A stretch of 6,745 nt of DNA from Bryobacterales bacterium (GTDB taxonomy: Bacteria > Acidobacteriota > Terriglobia > Bryobacterales > Bryobacteraceae). A program made the translations under genes and the position numbers. The stretch is taken from positions 14,027 through 20,771 of the forward strand of contig PLMF01000380.1 of NCBI GenBank assembly GCA_003142355.1. Reading direction: 5' to 3'. Below the pieces are notes generated by a model that saw only the letters and a program-made list of their open reading frames with translations, was not told where the DNA came from and ran no database searches. Below, piece after piece: positions 1 to 5,864 of the stretch (its first letter is position 1; every line of letters starts with the position of its first letter).

Positions 1-68
1 TTGTCAAGAATGCGGTCAACAACTTCCGCCAAGCTCGAGGAATCCGTGGACTTTGCTACTTTTGCCAT
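1..68 (-). CDS. gvpA: Gas vesicle structural protein GvpA, N-terminal fragment
   Basis: Reading leftward from the ATG at 68-66, 22 codons are present before the window ends, so only the N-terminus is seen. The translation starts MAKVAKSTD and continues SSSLAEVVDRILD. That second stretch is the hallmark N-terminal helix of GvpA (family form SSSLAEVIDRILDKG). GvpA is the small, very hydrophobic protein that polymerises into the ribs of the gas vesicle wall. A clean Shine-Dalgarno sequence, AGGAG at 79-75, sits 6 bases before the ATG and fixes the start. The gene follows a 198-base gap after the GvpF/L genes, so it probably has its own promoter. GvpJ, GvpM and GvpS share this helix. A start this short, with this N-terminus, fits GvpA best, but a GvpJ-like paralogue cannot be excluded without the rest of the gene. 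Confidence 0.9.
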   Translation of the reverse strand, partial: MAKVAKSTDSSSLAEVVDRILD

Positions 69-74
69 GATGTT

Positions 75-79
75 CTCCT
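75..79 (-). promoter_or_regulatory. Ribosome binding site of gvpA
   Basis: Minus-strand AGGAG, inside the purine-rich run GGAAAGGAG, lies 6 bases upstream of the ATG. It is among the best Shine-Dalgarno matches in the window. This fits the need for abundant GvpA and decides the start codon. Confidence 0.8.
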
Positions 80-152
80 TTCCGGCTTTCCACCGCGATT
101 GGGTCTCACTTATGTTCGACCTACTATCTAACTGGCACGTCAAAGGCCAATA

Positions 153-167
153 CACTCCGGTAGAGTG
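153..167. repeat. Short perfect inverted repeat in the gvpA upstream region
   Basis: The sequence is CACTCCGGTAGAGTG: 5-base arms CACTC/GAGTG around a 5-base centre. It ends 3 bases upstream of the -24 element of sigma-54 candidate 1 on the minus strand. It could be a protein-binding dyad (IHF-independent operator or repressor site) or a small RNA hairpin if transcription reads through from the gvpF/L genes. The stem is too short and has no T-run, so it is not a convincing terminator. Confidence 0.35.
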
Positions 168-232
168 CCGGGAAACAACTTACTGATATCTCAAGGGTAA
201 GCGTCGAGAATACCAGTTCGAAAGGTACTACG

Positions 233-254
233 GCGGAATCCGCGCCATGGTGCC
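233..254. promoter_or_regulatory. Tandem dyads upstream of gvpA, candidate activator sites
   Basis: Two adjacent palindromes lie just past the stop of the upstream gene. The first is GCGGAATCCGC (233-243), arms GCGGA/TCCGC around one base. The second is GCGCCATGGTGC (242-253), a dyad with one mismatched pair around CCATGG. If sigma-54 candidate 1 is used, they centre near -115 to -125. That is the usual distance for binding sites of NtrC-family activators, which act by DNA looping. They do not match the known E. coli NtrC site. This is inference from symmetry and position only. Confidence 0.3.
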
Positions 255-266
255 CATTCCACAGAA

Positions 267-929
267 TCATTCCGGTGACCCCGCGAAGTTATACGGCGGC
301 CATGGCCCACTTAGTAATAGCTTGGCCCCGCTGGGAGGACAGATTTGCCGGGCCTTACTCCGAAACCGTTCCACGCCAGTTCTCGAGGTCAGAAAGTACA
401 GTGAAAGGAGGCGCCGCTGGCTGGACGACGAAGCTTCTCTCCGCTGCTCGGTGAAACAGCCTGAGAGCAAGCCGATGATCCGATCCGCCAGTTGCCCTTC
501 CTCCCCGTCCAGGGCGTTGGCGGAGTGGTAGCGATGGCGCAAGGACGCCAGGTACCTGGCTCCCGGGGACGGAGGAAAGTCGGGGACAGCCCCGGCACAC
601 GCCGGCCACAGGACGCGGATCCCCATCTCGGTCATCCCTGGAAGCCGGGCCAAGAGCGCCCCGTACTCCTGGTGGTGGTCCTCCAAGTGGCGGAGGACCG
701 CGGACTCGTTTTCCATGACGCAGCCGTATCGCAGAGGAATGACGGCCCGCCGGGCGTGAATCTCCTCGACCACTCGCTCATAGGCCAGCAGGGAGGAGAC
801 GGTGGGAGGCGAACTCGTCTCTTGCACGGCCGAAACCACAGCCGCCAGGCCGTGCGCCGTCAGGAGCGAAGTCCCAGGGGGACACTCGGCCGAATCCTGT
901 CCGACGATGCCGTAGAGAAAGTACCTCAT
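267..929 (-). CDS. Gas vesicle protein GvpF/GvpL family (220 aa)
   Basis: This is a complete 220-residue protein of the GvpL/GvpF family. It opens with MRYFLYGIVG, the usual first beta strand, and has a mid-region containing VIPLRYG (residues 63-69) within the conserved 'altPlRfG' type segment. SPGARYLASLRHR follows at 121-133. It ends in GPWPPYNF (208-215), the signature at the close of GvpF/GvpL proteins. Family members are minor gas-vesicle components or assembly accessory proteins; GvpF binds GvpA and is needed for vesicle formation in studied organisms. Its ATG overlaps the stop of the preceding gvpF/L gene as ATGA (929-926), so translation is probably coupled. The start has no good Shine-Dalgarno of its own. 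The 280-residue neighbour is a paralogue. I cannot say from sequence which is 'F' and which 'L'. Confidence 0.9.
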   Translation of the reverse strand: MRYFLYGIVGQDSAECPPGTSLLTAHGLAAVVSAVQETSSPPTVSSLLAYERVVEEIHARRAVIPLRYGCVMENESAVLRHLEDHHQEYGALLARLPGMTEMGIRVLWPACAGAVPDFPPSPGARYLASLRHRYHSANALDGEEGQLADRIIGLLSGCFTEQRREASSSSQRRLLSLYFLTSRTGVERFRSKARQICPPSGAKLLLSGPWPPYNFAGSPE

Positions 930-1768
930 GCCGCCACACCCACGGAAAGGTCCGGAACGAAACTATACGGGGGCCACGGACCGGTCGCGGTCAGCAGCAA
1001 ACCGGGGAACGCCTCACCTTCATTGAGCCGCGCCAGACATCCCCGAAACTCGTCCAGGGCTGGCGGCGAAACCAGGAAGGCCCAGTTCAATACGATCTCG
1101 GCGCCGGTTTCCGCCTCCACCGGCGCCAGCACTTTGCGTTCCCGGAAACTCCCGGCATGTTCCGCCAGTGCCGCCGCCGCCCGCCGGCAGAAGTTTTTCA
1201 AACGCAAGTTGAAATCCCGTTCCCACTGAGCCTGGATGCGCTTCTCCTCAAAATATCGCGCGCCAGGGGAAGCGGCCGGCGCCCGCGCTCCGGGGGAAGC
1301 GGCCGGCGCCCGCTCATCCGCCGCCGGCCGGCCCGGCGAGCCCGGTCCTGCGAGCGCCCGGCCGCGATCGAGCAGCCCCTTGACGGCCCACTCCCGTCGG
1401 TCGCCGAGCCGAGTGAAGAACCCGGCGATGGCATCCCGGTGCTCCAGAACAAACCGCTGCAAGCTGTCCAAGGAATCAAAAAGAGTCGCGAAACGCGCCG
1501 GCAGCACGGGGAGGCGGTCACTAATCTCCTCGATAACCGCTTCATGGCGGCATACCCGCGGTCCCAACCAAGCCAGGTCCTGTAAGTGCGCGTCGGCCGA
1601 TTCGCCGCAGAACTCTTCCAACTCCGCCGGGCTGAAAACCATGCCAATTCCGCCGCAGGCACGGACCATGACGCCCTGTTTCCCATCCACCCCGATGGCG
1701 GAGGCTGGGATGCCGCACGCGCCCGGCGTCAGGCAATACAAGTAATAGGCAGTCCCGCTGCTACGCAT
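926..1768 (-). CDS. Gas vesicle protein GvpF/GvpL family (280 aa)
   Basis: This is a complete 280-residue GvpL/GvpF-family protein. The N-terminus carries YYLYCLTPG (8-16), then a GMVFSPAEL strand (42-50). HEAVIEEISDRLPVLPARFATLF (75-97 in part) is the conserved helix-strand segment of the family. The C-terminal half carries VLNWAFLVS (226-234) and ends with GPWPPYSF (263-270). Between the halves is an Ala/Pro-rich linker (about 139-171) with a tandem APAASPGAR duplication, seen also in the DNA. The start at 1768 overlaps the Cdc48-like stop by 8 bases and has a good site, AAGGAAG (1784-1778), 9 bases upstream. The product is expected to act with the adjacent GvpF/L paralogue in nucleation or assembly of the GvpA shell in the cytoplasm. 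Confidence 0.9.
   Translation of the reverse strand: MRSSGTAYYLYCLTPGACGIPASAIGVDGKQGVMVRACGGIGMVFSPAELEEFCGESADAHLQDLAWLGPRVCRHEAVIEEISDRLPVLPARFATLFDSLDSLQRFVLEHRDAIAGFFTRLGDRREWAVKGLLDRGRALAGPGSPGRPAADERAPAASPGARAPAASPGARYFEEKRIQAQWERDFNLRLKNFCRRAAAALAEHAGSFRERKVLAPVEAETGAEIVLNWAFLVSPPALDEFRGCLARLNEGEAFPGLLLTATGPWPPYSFVPDLSVGVAA
1259..1313. repeat. 27-base tandem direct repeat inside a gvpF/L gene
   Basis: The 20-base core GGGGAAGCGGCCGGCGCCCG occurs at 1266-1285 and again at 1293-1312, exactly 27 bases apart. The period is nine codons, giving two copies of APAASPGAR in the linker of the 280-residue GvpF/L protein, with a degenerate third copy (PAADER) next to it. The period keeps the frame, so it changes linker length without breaking the gene. 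It is a likely site of slippage between strains. Confidence 0.8.
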
Positions 1769-3917
1769 TCAACGCGGCTTCCTTCAGAGCCGTTTCCAGG
1801 TCGCCGGGCTCGACCATCACGGGCGTTTCGCGGGCCGGCTTGCCGACTCTGCCGGCCACCGCGCGCCGCACGGCGTGCAGGGCCGCCTTGGTGCATACGC
1901 CTTGGATATCGGCTCCGCTGAAACCGTCCGTGGCCGCGGCGAGCGAGCCGGCGCTGATTCCAGGCGCCAGCGGCTTGTTGCGCAGATGGACCTCGAAAAT
2001 CAAGCGGCGGCTCTCCAGGTCGGGCAGGGCGATGTCGATGATCTCATCGAAGCGCCCCGGCCGCAGGACGGCCGGATCGAGCATGTCCGGCCGGTTGGTG
2101 GCGCCCAGGACGAGTACCCCCTTCAGTTCCTCGACGCCATCGAGCTCGGTGAGGAACTGGCTGAGGACGCGTTCGGCGACGTGGGCATCGGAGCCGCCGG
2201 CGTTGCGCGCCGGCACCAGGGCGTCGATCTCATCGAAGAAGATGATGCACGGCGCCGCCTGCTTGGCCTTGCGAAACATGTCGCGCATGCCCCGCTCCGA
2301 TTCCCCCACGTACTTGGAGAGCAGCGCCGGACCTTTGACGGAAATGAAATTGACCCTGCTTTCATTGGCGATGGCCTTGGCGAGCAGCGTCTTGCCGCAG
2401 CCCGGCGGACCGGTGAGCAGAATTCCTTTGGGCGGACGGATGCCGGCGCTGGTGAAGAGGTCGGCATACTGGAGGGGCCACTCGACCGCCTCGACCAGCC
2501 GCTGCTTGATGTCGGAGAGGCCGCCCACATCCTCCCAACGGACGTCGGGCACCTCGACAAAGACCTCGCGCGTGGCGGAGGGTTCGACCTCGCGCAGGGC
2601 ATCCAGGAAATCCTCCATCCGGACCTCGAGCTTGGCCAGGTGCTCGTAAGGAATGGTGGCCTGAGCGAAGTCGATGTCGGGCATGATGCGGCGCAGGCAG
2701 ATCATGGCCGCCTCGCGGCACAGCGCTTCCAGATCCGCACCCACAAAGCCATGCGTGATCTCGGCCATATGGCTCATGTCGACGTCCCCGGCCAGCGGCA
2801 TGCCGCGGCTGTGGATGGCGAGCGTCTCTTCGCGCCCATGGCGGTCGGGAATGGGGATGGCGATTTCGCGGTCGAAGCGCCCCGGCCGGCGCAAGGCCGG
2901 ATCGAGCATGTTGGGCAGGTTGGTGGCGGCGATCACGATCAGTTGCCGCCGTTTGGCGAGCCCGTCCATGAGCGCCAGCAACTGCGCCACTACCCGTTTT
3001 TCGACTTCTCCCACGACGTTTTCGCGGCGCGGGGCAATGGCGTCGATCTCGTCCAGAAAAATGATACTGGGGCCCTTGCGCGTGGCCTCCTCGAAGATCT
3101 TCCGCAGATGGGCTTCGCTCTCGCCGTAGAACTTGTGGATGATTTCCGGACCGCTCACGGAATAGAAGTTGGCCTCGGTTTCATGCGCGATGGCGCGCGC
3201 AATCAGAGTCTTGCCGCAGCCGGGCGGACCATGCAGCAGCACGCCCTTGGGGGCGTCGATGCCCAGCCGCTCGAAGACCTCCGGATAGCGCAGCGGCAGT
3301 TCGATCATTTCCCGGATGCGCTGGAGCTGCGGCTTGAGCCCGCCGATGTCCTCGTAAGAGGTGGAGCGAGCGGCCCCTTCCTCGGCCTGCTGCGGGTTGC
3401 CGATGACCAGGCGGGTGGTGGGATTGATCAGGACCGGGCCTTTGGGCGTGGTGCTCTCGACCCGGAAGTCCGCCCACCGGCTGCCGAACAGCGTGGCGCG
3501 GATGCGGTTCCCCTCCTGCACCGGCAGGCCGTCGAGCAAACTGCCGATATAATCCAGGTCGCGCTCGGATGGGCGGACGCCGGCCGAGGCCAGCACCACG
3601 CGCTCGGCCGGGCGGCAAGTGGTCTTGCGCACCTGCACGAACTCGTCCAGCCCCACGCCGGCGTTTTCCCGCACCAGCCCGTCGATCTGGATGCGGGATT
3701 GCCCGCGCAGCTCCTTGTGCGCGGGCATCACCTTGCAGACCGTCCCGCGCTTCCCGGTGACTTCGACCGGGTCCCCGATGGCGACCTGGAGCTGGTCGAG
3801 GTCTTCCGGACCCATGCGGGCAATCCCCCGCCCCACATCCTTGCTCAACGCCTCGGTGACTTTGAGTTTGAGAACGGGCGCTTGGGTGCGCTCCGATGCC
3901 ATGGCCGGACTTTTCAT
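1761..3917 (-). CDS. Cdc48/p97/VAT-type double AAA+ ATPase
   Basis: This 718-residue ATPase has full Cdc48 architecture. An N-terminal double-psi barrel plus beta domain (about 15-170) is followed by two AAA+ modules. D1 has Walker A GPPGCGKT (230-237), pore loop KFYGES (262-267), Walker B IIFLDE (285-290) and arginine fingers R344/R347 in PALRRPGRFD. D2 has Walker A GPPGCGKT (503-510), pore loop KYVGES (535-540), Walker B IIFFDE (558-563) and fingers R619/R622. Both modules look catalytically intact. Such proteins form hexamers that pull substrates through the central pore using ATP. The C-terminus ends in ALNA, without the HbYX tail that docks archaeal unfoldases on proteasomes. Its ATG overlaps the Hsp20 stop as ATGA (3917-3914), which supports this start; the next ATG is at 3902. 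It is not GvpN, which is a single-module MoxR-type AAA+. A role in gas-vesicle assembly, repair or turnover is inferred from context. Confidence 0.93.
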   Translation of the reverse strand: MKSPAMASERTQAPVLKLKVTEALSKDVGRGIARMGPEDLDQLQVAIGDPVEVTGKRGTVCKVMPAHKELRGQSRIQIDGLVRENAGVGLDEFVQVRKTTCRPAERVVLASAGVRPSERDLDYIGSLLDGLPVQEGNRIRATLFGSRWADFRVESTTPKGPVLINPTTRLVIGNPQQAEEGAARSTSYEDIGGLKPQLQRIREMIELPLRYPEVFERLGIDAPKGVLLHGPPGCGKTLIARAIAHETEANFYSVSGPEIIHKFYGESEAHLRKIFEEATRKGPSIIFLDEIDAIAPRRENVVGEVEKRVVAQLLALMDGLAKRRQLIVIAATNLPNMLDPALRRPGRFDREIAIPIPDRHGREETLAIHSRGMPLAGDVDMSHMAEITHGFVGADLEALCREAAMICLRRIMPDIDFAQATIPYEHLAKLEVRMEDFLDALREVEPSATREVFVEVPDVRWEDVGGLSDIKQRLVEAVEWPLQYADLFTSAGIRPPKGILLTGPPGCGKTLLAKAIANESRVNFISVKGPALLSKYVGESERGMRDMFRKAKQAAPCIIFFDEIDALVPARNAGGSDAHVAERVLSQFLTELDGVEELKGVLVLGATNRPDMLDPAVLRPGRFDEIIDIALPDLESRRLIFEVHLRNKPLAPGISAGSLAAATDGFSGADIQGVCTKAALHAVRRAVAGRVGKPARETPVMVEPGDLETALKEAALNA

Positions 3918-4441
3918 TTCTTACACTTCTTACACTTGATTTCCACTACGCCGTTATTGCAGACGACCTCGATCTTGGCCTTGTCGCAGCTTGCGGGAAG
4001 CAGCACCTCCTTGCGGTACTTCTTGTCGCCGCGCTCGGCGGTGAAGGTCAGCAGGTCGTCCTCCACGGTGATATGCACGTCTTCCTTGGCGACGCCGGGC
4101 ATCTCGGCCACCACCAGGACATGATTGTCTTCCTCGAAGACATCCACCACGGGCTCGCGGACTTCCTGCACCACGGTGTGCCCGGATTCCTTATCCTGGC
4201 GGAGGTTTCCGAACGGCTGGATCACCGGCCGGTCGTCTCCCAGCCCCACCTTGACGGTGACCCCATAGATGCCCTTCAGCTCTTTATTCGCCCCGTGGAT
4301 CTCGCCGGTTCGGGACAGTTGCTCGCCGTTTTTGGCCAGTTCCCCGAGCTTGTCGACCAGATCCCCAAAGCCCTTGAGAATCCCGCCCAGCCCCAGCTCG
4401 AAACCGCTTTCGGTAGCTTTCTCATTGTGTTTCTTGATCAT
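3914..4441 (-). CDS. Gas-vesicle-associated Hsp20 small heat-shock protein (GvpH-like)
   Basis: This 175-residue protein has an N-terminal helix-rich part with GGILKGFGDLVDKLGEL (19-35), then KGIYGVTVKVGLG, of the kind found in Hsp20 proteins of gas-vesicle clusters. An alpha-crystallin domain covers about 95-168: REPVVDVFEED, then VVAEMPGVAKEDVHI, and NNGVVEI near the end. Small heat-shock proteins hold aggregation-prone clients without ATP; GvpA is the obvious client. The C-terminal extension is only a short CKKCKK tail and lacks the IxI motif that often drives oligomer assembly. The ATG at 4441 is preferred over 4471 because AAGGAG (4456-4451) lies 9 bases before it. From there it overlaps the end of the regulator gene by 20 bases. 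The stop overlaps the next ATG. GvpH is a reasonable name, but the family boundary is loose. Confidence 0.9.
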   Translation of the reverse strand: MIKKHNEKATESGFELGLGGILKGFGDLVDKLGELAKNGEQLSRTGEIHGANKELKGIYGVTVKVGLGDDRPVIQPFGNLRQDKESGHTVVQEVREPVVDVFEEDNHVLVVAEMPGVAKEDVHITVEDDLLTFTAERGDKKYRKEVLLPASCDKAKIEVVCNNGVVEIKCKKCKK

Positions 4442-5864
4442 GTAGTTGCGCTCCTTCGATCTGAATTCCATACTCTTTCACTTTCGAATACAGGGTCTTG
4501 TAATCGACCTGGAGAAGGCGTGCGGCCTTGGATTTGTTGCCGCCCGTTCTGCGCAGGGCGTGGGTGATCGCCACCCGCTCCACGTGGACCGTGCTGCTGC
4601 GGACGATTTCCCGCAGCGCCAGATCGCCCGACAGCCGGCCGCGGACGGAGGAATGCACCACCAGTTCGTCTTCCGGCAGGAGTTCGCACGCCTTGGGTCT
4701 CAGGCCGAGATGTTCTTCGGTCACAACGTCCTCCGCCATGAGAACGGCGCGGCGGACGGCCGACCGAAGCTGGCGCACATTGCCGGGCCAGCCGTAGGCC
4801 AACATCAGCTCGACCGCCGGCGGGGAAAACCCCTTGATGGACTTGGAAAGCTCGATGTTGGCAATATCGAGGAACTGCTTCGCCAGGTAGGATATGTCCT
4901 CTCTGCGCCCGCGCAGCGGCGGGACGAAGATGGTGTACTCGTTCAAGCGGAAGTACAGGTCGGGACGGAAGGAACCGCCATCGCAAAGTCCTTCGAGGTC
5001 GTGGCCACTGGCGGTCAGCATGCGGACGTCCACCTGGACGGGCTTGGCGCCGCCCAGCCGATACAGGGTCTTCTCCTGGAGCACGCGGAGCAGCTTGGCT
5101 TGCGAGGCCAGCGGCATGTTGGAAATCTCGTCCAGGAAGAGAGTGCCCCCGTGAGCCGCCTCGATCTTTCCGATGGTCTGGCGGTCCGCTCCGGTGAAGG
5201 CCCCGCGCTCATGTCCGAACAACTCGCTCTCGAACAGCATTTCGGGGATGGCTCCGCAATCCACGGGGATGAAGGAATGCCGGGCGCGCCCGCTGGCCTG
5301 GTGAATGGCCCGCGCCACCACCTCCTTTCCGGAACCGGTTTCGCCTACGATGAGCACGCTGAAATTCGAATTCGCGACCCGTTCAATGGCGGTAATCACC
5401 CGGCCGACCGCCTCGCTGGGACCGAACGTCTCGCGCGGCGAGAGGGCCTGGTGGACGTGATCCGCCAGGTGTTTCAACTGGAGCTTCAAGCGCCGCTCGT
5501 TGAGCGCGCGGAGCACGACGCGGATCACTTGTTGATGCTCAAACGGCTTGGCGAGATAGTCGTGGGCGCCGGCGCGCAAGGCCTCCACCGCTCCCCGCAC
5601 CTCGGCAAATCCGGTGATCAGGATCACCGGCAGCTCGGGGTCGAGATCCTTGGCTTTGCGCATCAACTCCATGCCATCCATGCCCGGCATCCGGAGGTCC
5701 GCCAGCAGCACGTCGGGGTCTCCGGCGCGGACCAGTTGCAGCGCCTCGATTCCGTCTTTGGCCAGCAGCGGGGTGAGCCCCGCGCGGTGCAGGAGGCACC
5801 CCAGCAACTGGGCCATCTCGGGCTCGTCCTCGGCAATCAGGATTCTGCCTTGAACCGTACTCAT
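4422..5864 (-). CDS. NtrC-family sigma-54-dependent response regulator
   Basis: This is a 480-residue three-domain regulator. The receiver domain (about 6-120) has acidic residues E12/D13, phospho-acceptor D56 in LLADLRMPG, T84 and K106 in YLAKPF, so it should be phosphorylatable. The AAA+ domain has Walker A GETGSGKE (174-181), the sigma-54 contact loop GAFTGA (221-226, intact) and Walker B LFLDE (242-246). A Fis-type HTH near the C-terminus reads GGNKSKAARLLQVDYKTLY. It should activate sigma-54 RNA polymerase by ATP hydrolysis. The ATG at 5864 overlaps the previous stop as ATGA (5864-5861) and starts MSTVQGRILIAEDE directly at the receiver, so I prefer it to the ATG at 5900, which adds 12 residues inside the upstream gene. 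No histidine kinase is in the window. Its place inside the gvp operon suggests it controls gas-vesicle genes, perhaps gvpA. Confidence 0.93.
   Translation of the reverse strand: MSTVQGRILIAEDEPEMAQLLGCLLHRAGLTPLLAKDGIEALQLVRAGDPDVLLADLRMPGMDGMELMRKAKDLDPELPVILITGFAEVRGAVEALRAGAHDYLAKPFEHQQVIRVVLRALNERRLKLQLKHLADHVHQALSPRETFGPSEAVGRVITAIERVANSNFSVLIVGETGSGKEVVARAIHQASGRARHSFIPVDCGAIPEMLFESELFGHERGAFTGADRQTIGKIEAAHGGTLFLDEISNMPLASQAKLLRVLQEKTLYRLGGAKPVQVDVRMLTASGHDLEGLCDGGSFRPDLYFRLNEYTIFVPPLRGRREDISYLAKQFLDIANIELSKSIKGFSPPAVELMLAYGWPGNVRQLRSAVRRAVLMAEDVVTEEHLGLRPKACELLPEDELVVHSSVRGRLSGDLALREIVRSSTVHVERVAITHALRRTGGNKSKAARLLQVDYKTLYSKVKEYGIQIEGAQLHDQETQ
4451..4456 (-). promoter_or_regulatory. 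Ribosome binding site selecting the Hsp20 start
   Basis: Minus-strand AAGGAG ends 9 bases before the ATG at 4441-4439. The upstream in-frame ATG at 4471 has only a purine run abutting it. The site lies inside the 3' end of the response regulator gene, so ribosomes finishing that gene pass over it. Confidence 0.7.

Larger units (their letters stand above)
69..266 (-). promoter_or_regulatory. gvpA upstream region with two sigma-54-like promoter candidates
   Basis: This is the only gap of any size between genes. Two minus-strand sites have the invariant GG-N10-GC spacing of sigma-54 promoters. Candidate 1 is TTGGCCTTTGACGTGCC (150-134), with GG at 148-147 and GC at 136-135; it predicts a transcript start near 123 and a leader of about 55 bases. 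Candidate 2 is CTGGTATTCTCGACGCT (216-200), with GG at 214-213 and GC at 202-201; it predicts a start near 189. Each matches only about 8 of 13 consensus positions, so neither is certain. An NtrC-type activator in the same cluster makes sigma-54 control plausible. I found no convincing -35/-10 pair. There is no terminator with a T-run after the last GvpF/L gene, so read-through from the operon into gvpA is also possible. Confidence 0.45.

Noticed and set aside
1..186. Plus-strand frame at the left edge
   Set aside because: It lies opposite the gvpA start and its ribosome binding site and runs through the regulatory gap; it has no family features.
242..253. Classical E. coli-type NtrC binding site
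   Set aside because: GCACC and its partner are present around CCATGG, but the arms touch instead of being separated by the expected spacer, so it is listed only as a dyad.
492..1745. Several plus-strand frames of 140 to 245 codons opposite the two gvpF/L genes
   Set aside because: They are low-complexity Arg/Pro/Ser translations overlapping clear GvpF/L proteins on the other strand.
1875..4124. A 749-codon open frame on the plus strand opposite the Cdc48-like gene
   Set aside because: It is longer than the real gene but is an antisense shadow created by high GC and third-position bias. Its translation has no domain or motif, while the minus strand encodes a textbook double AAA+ protein.
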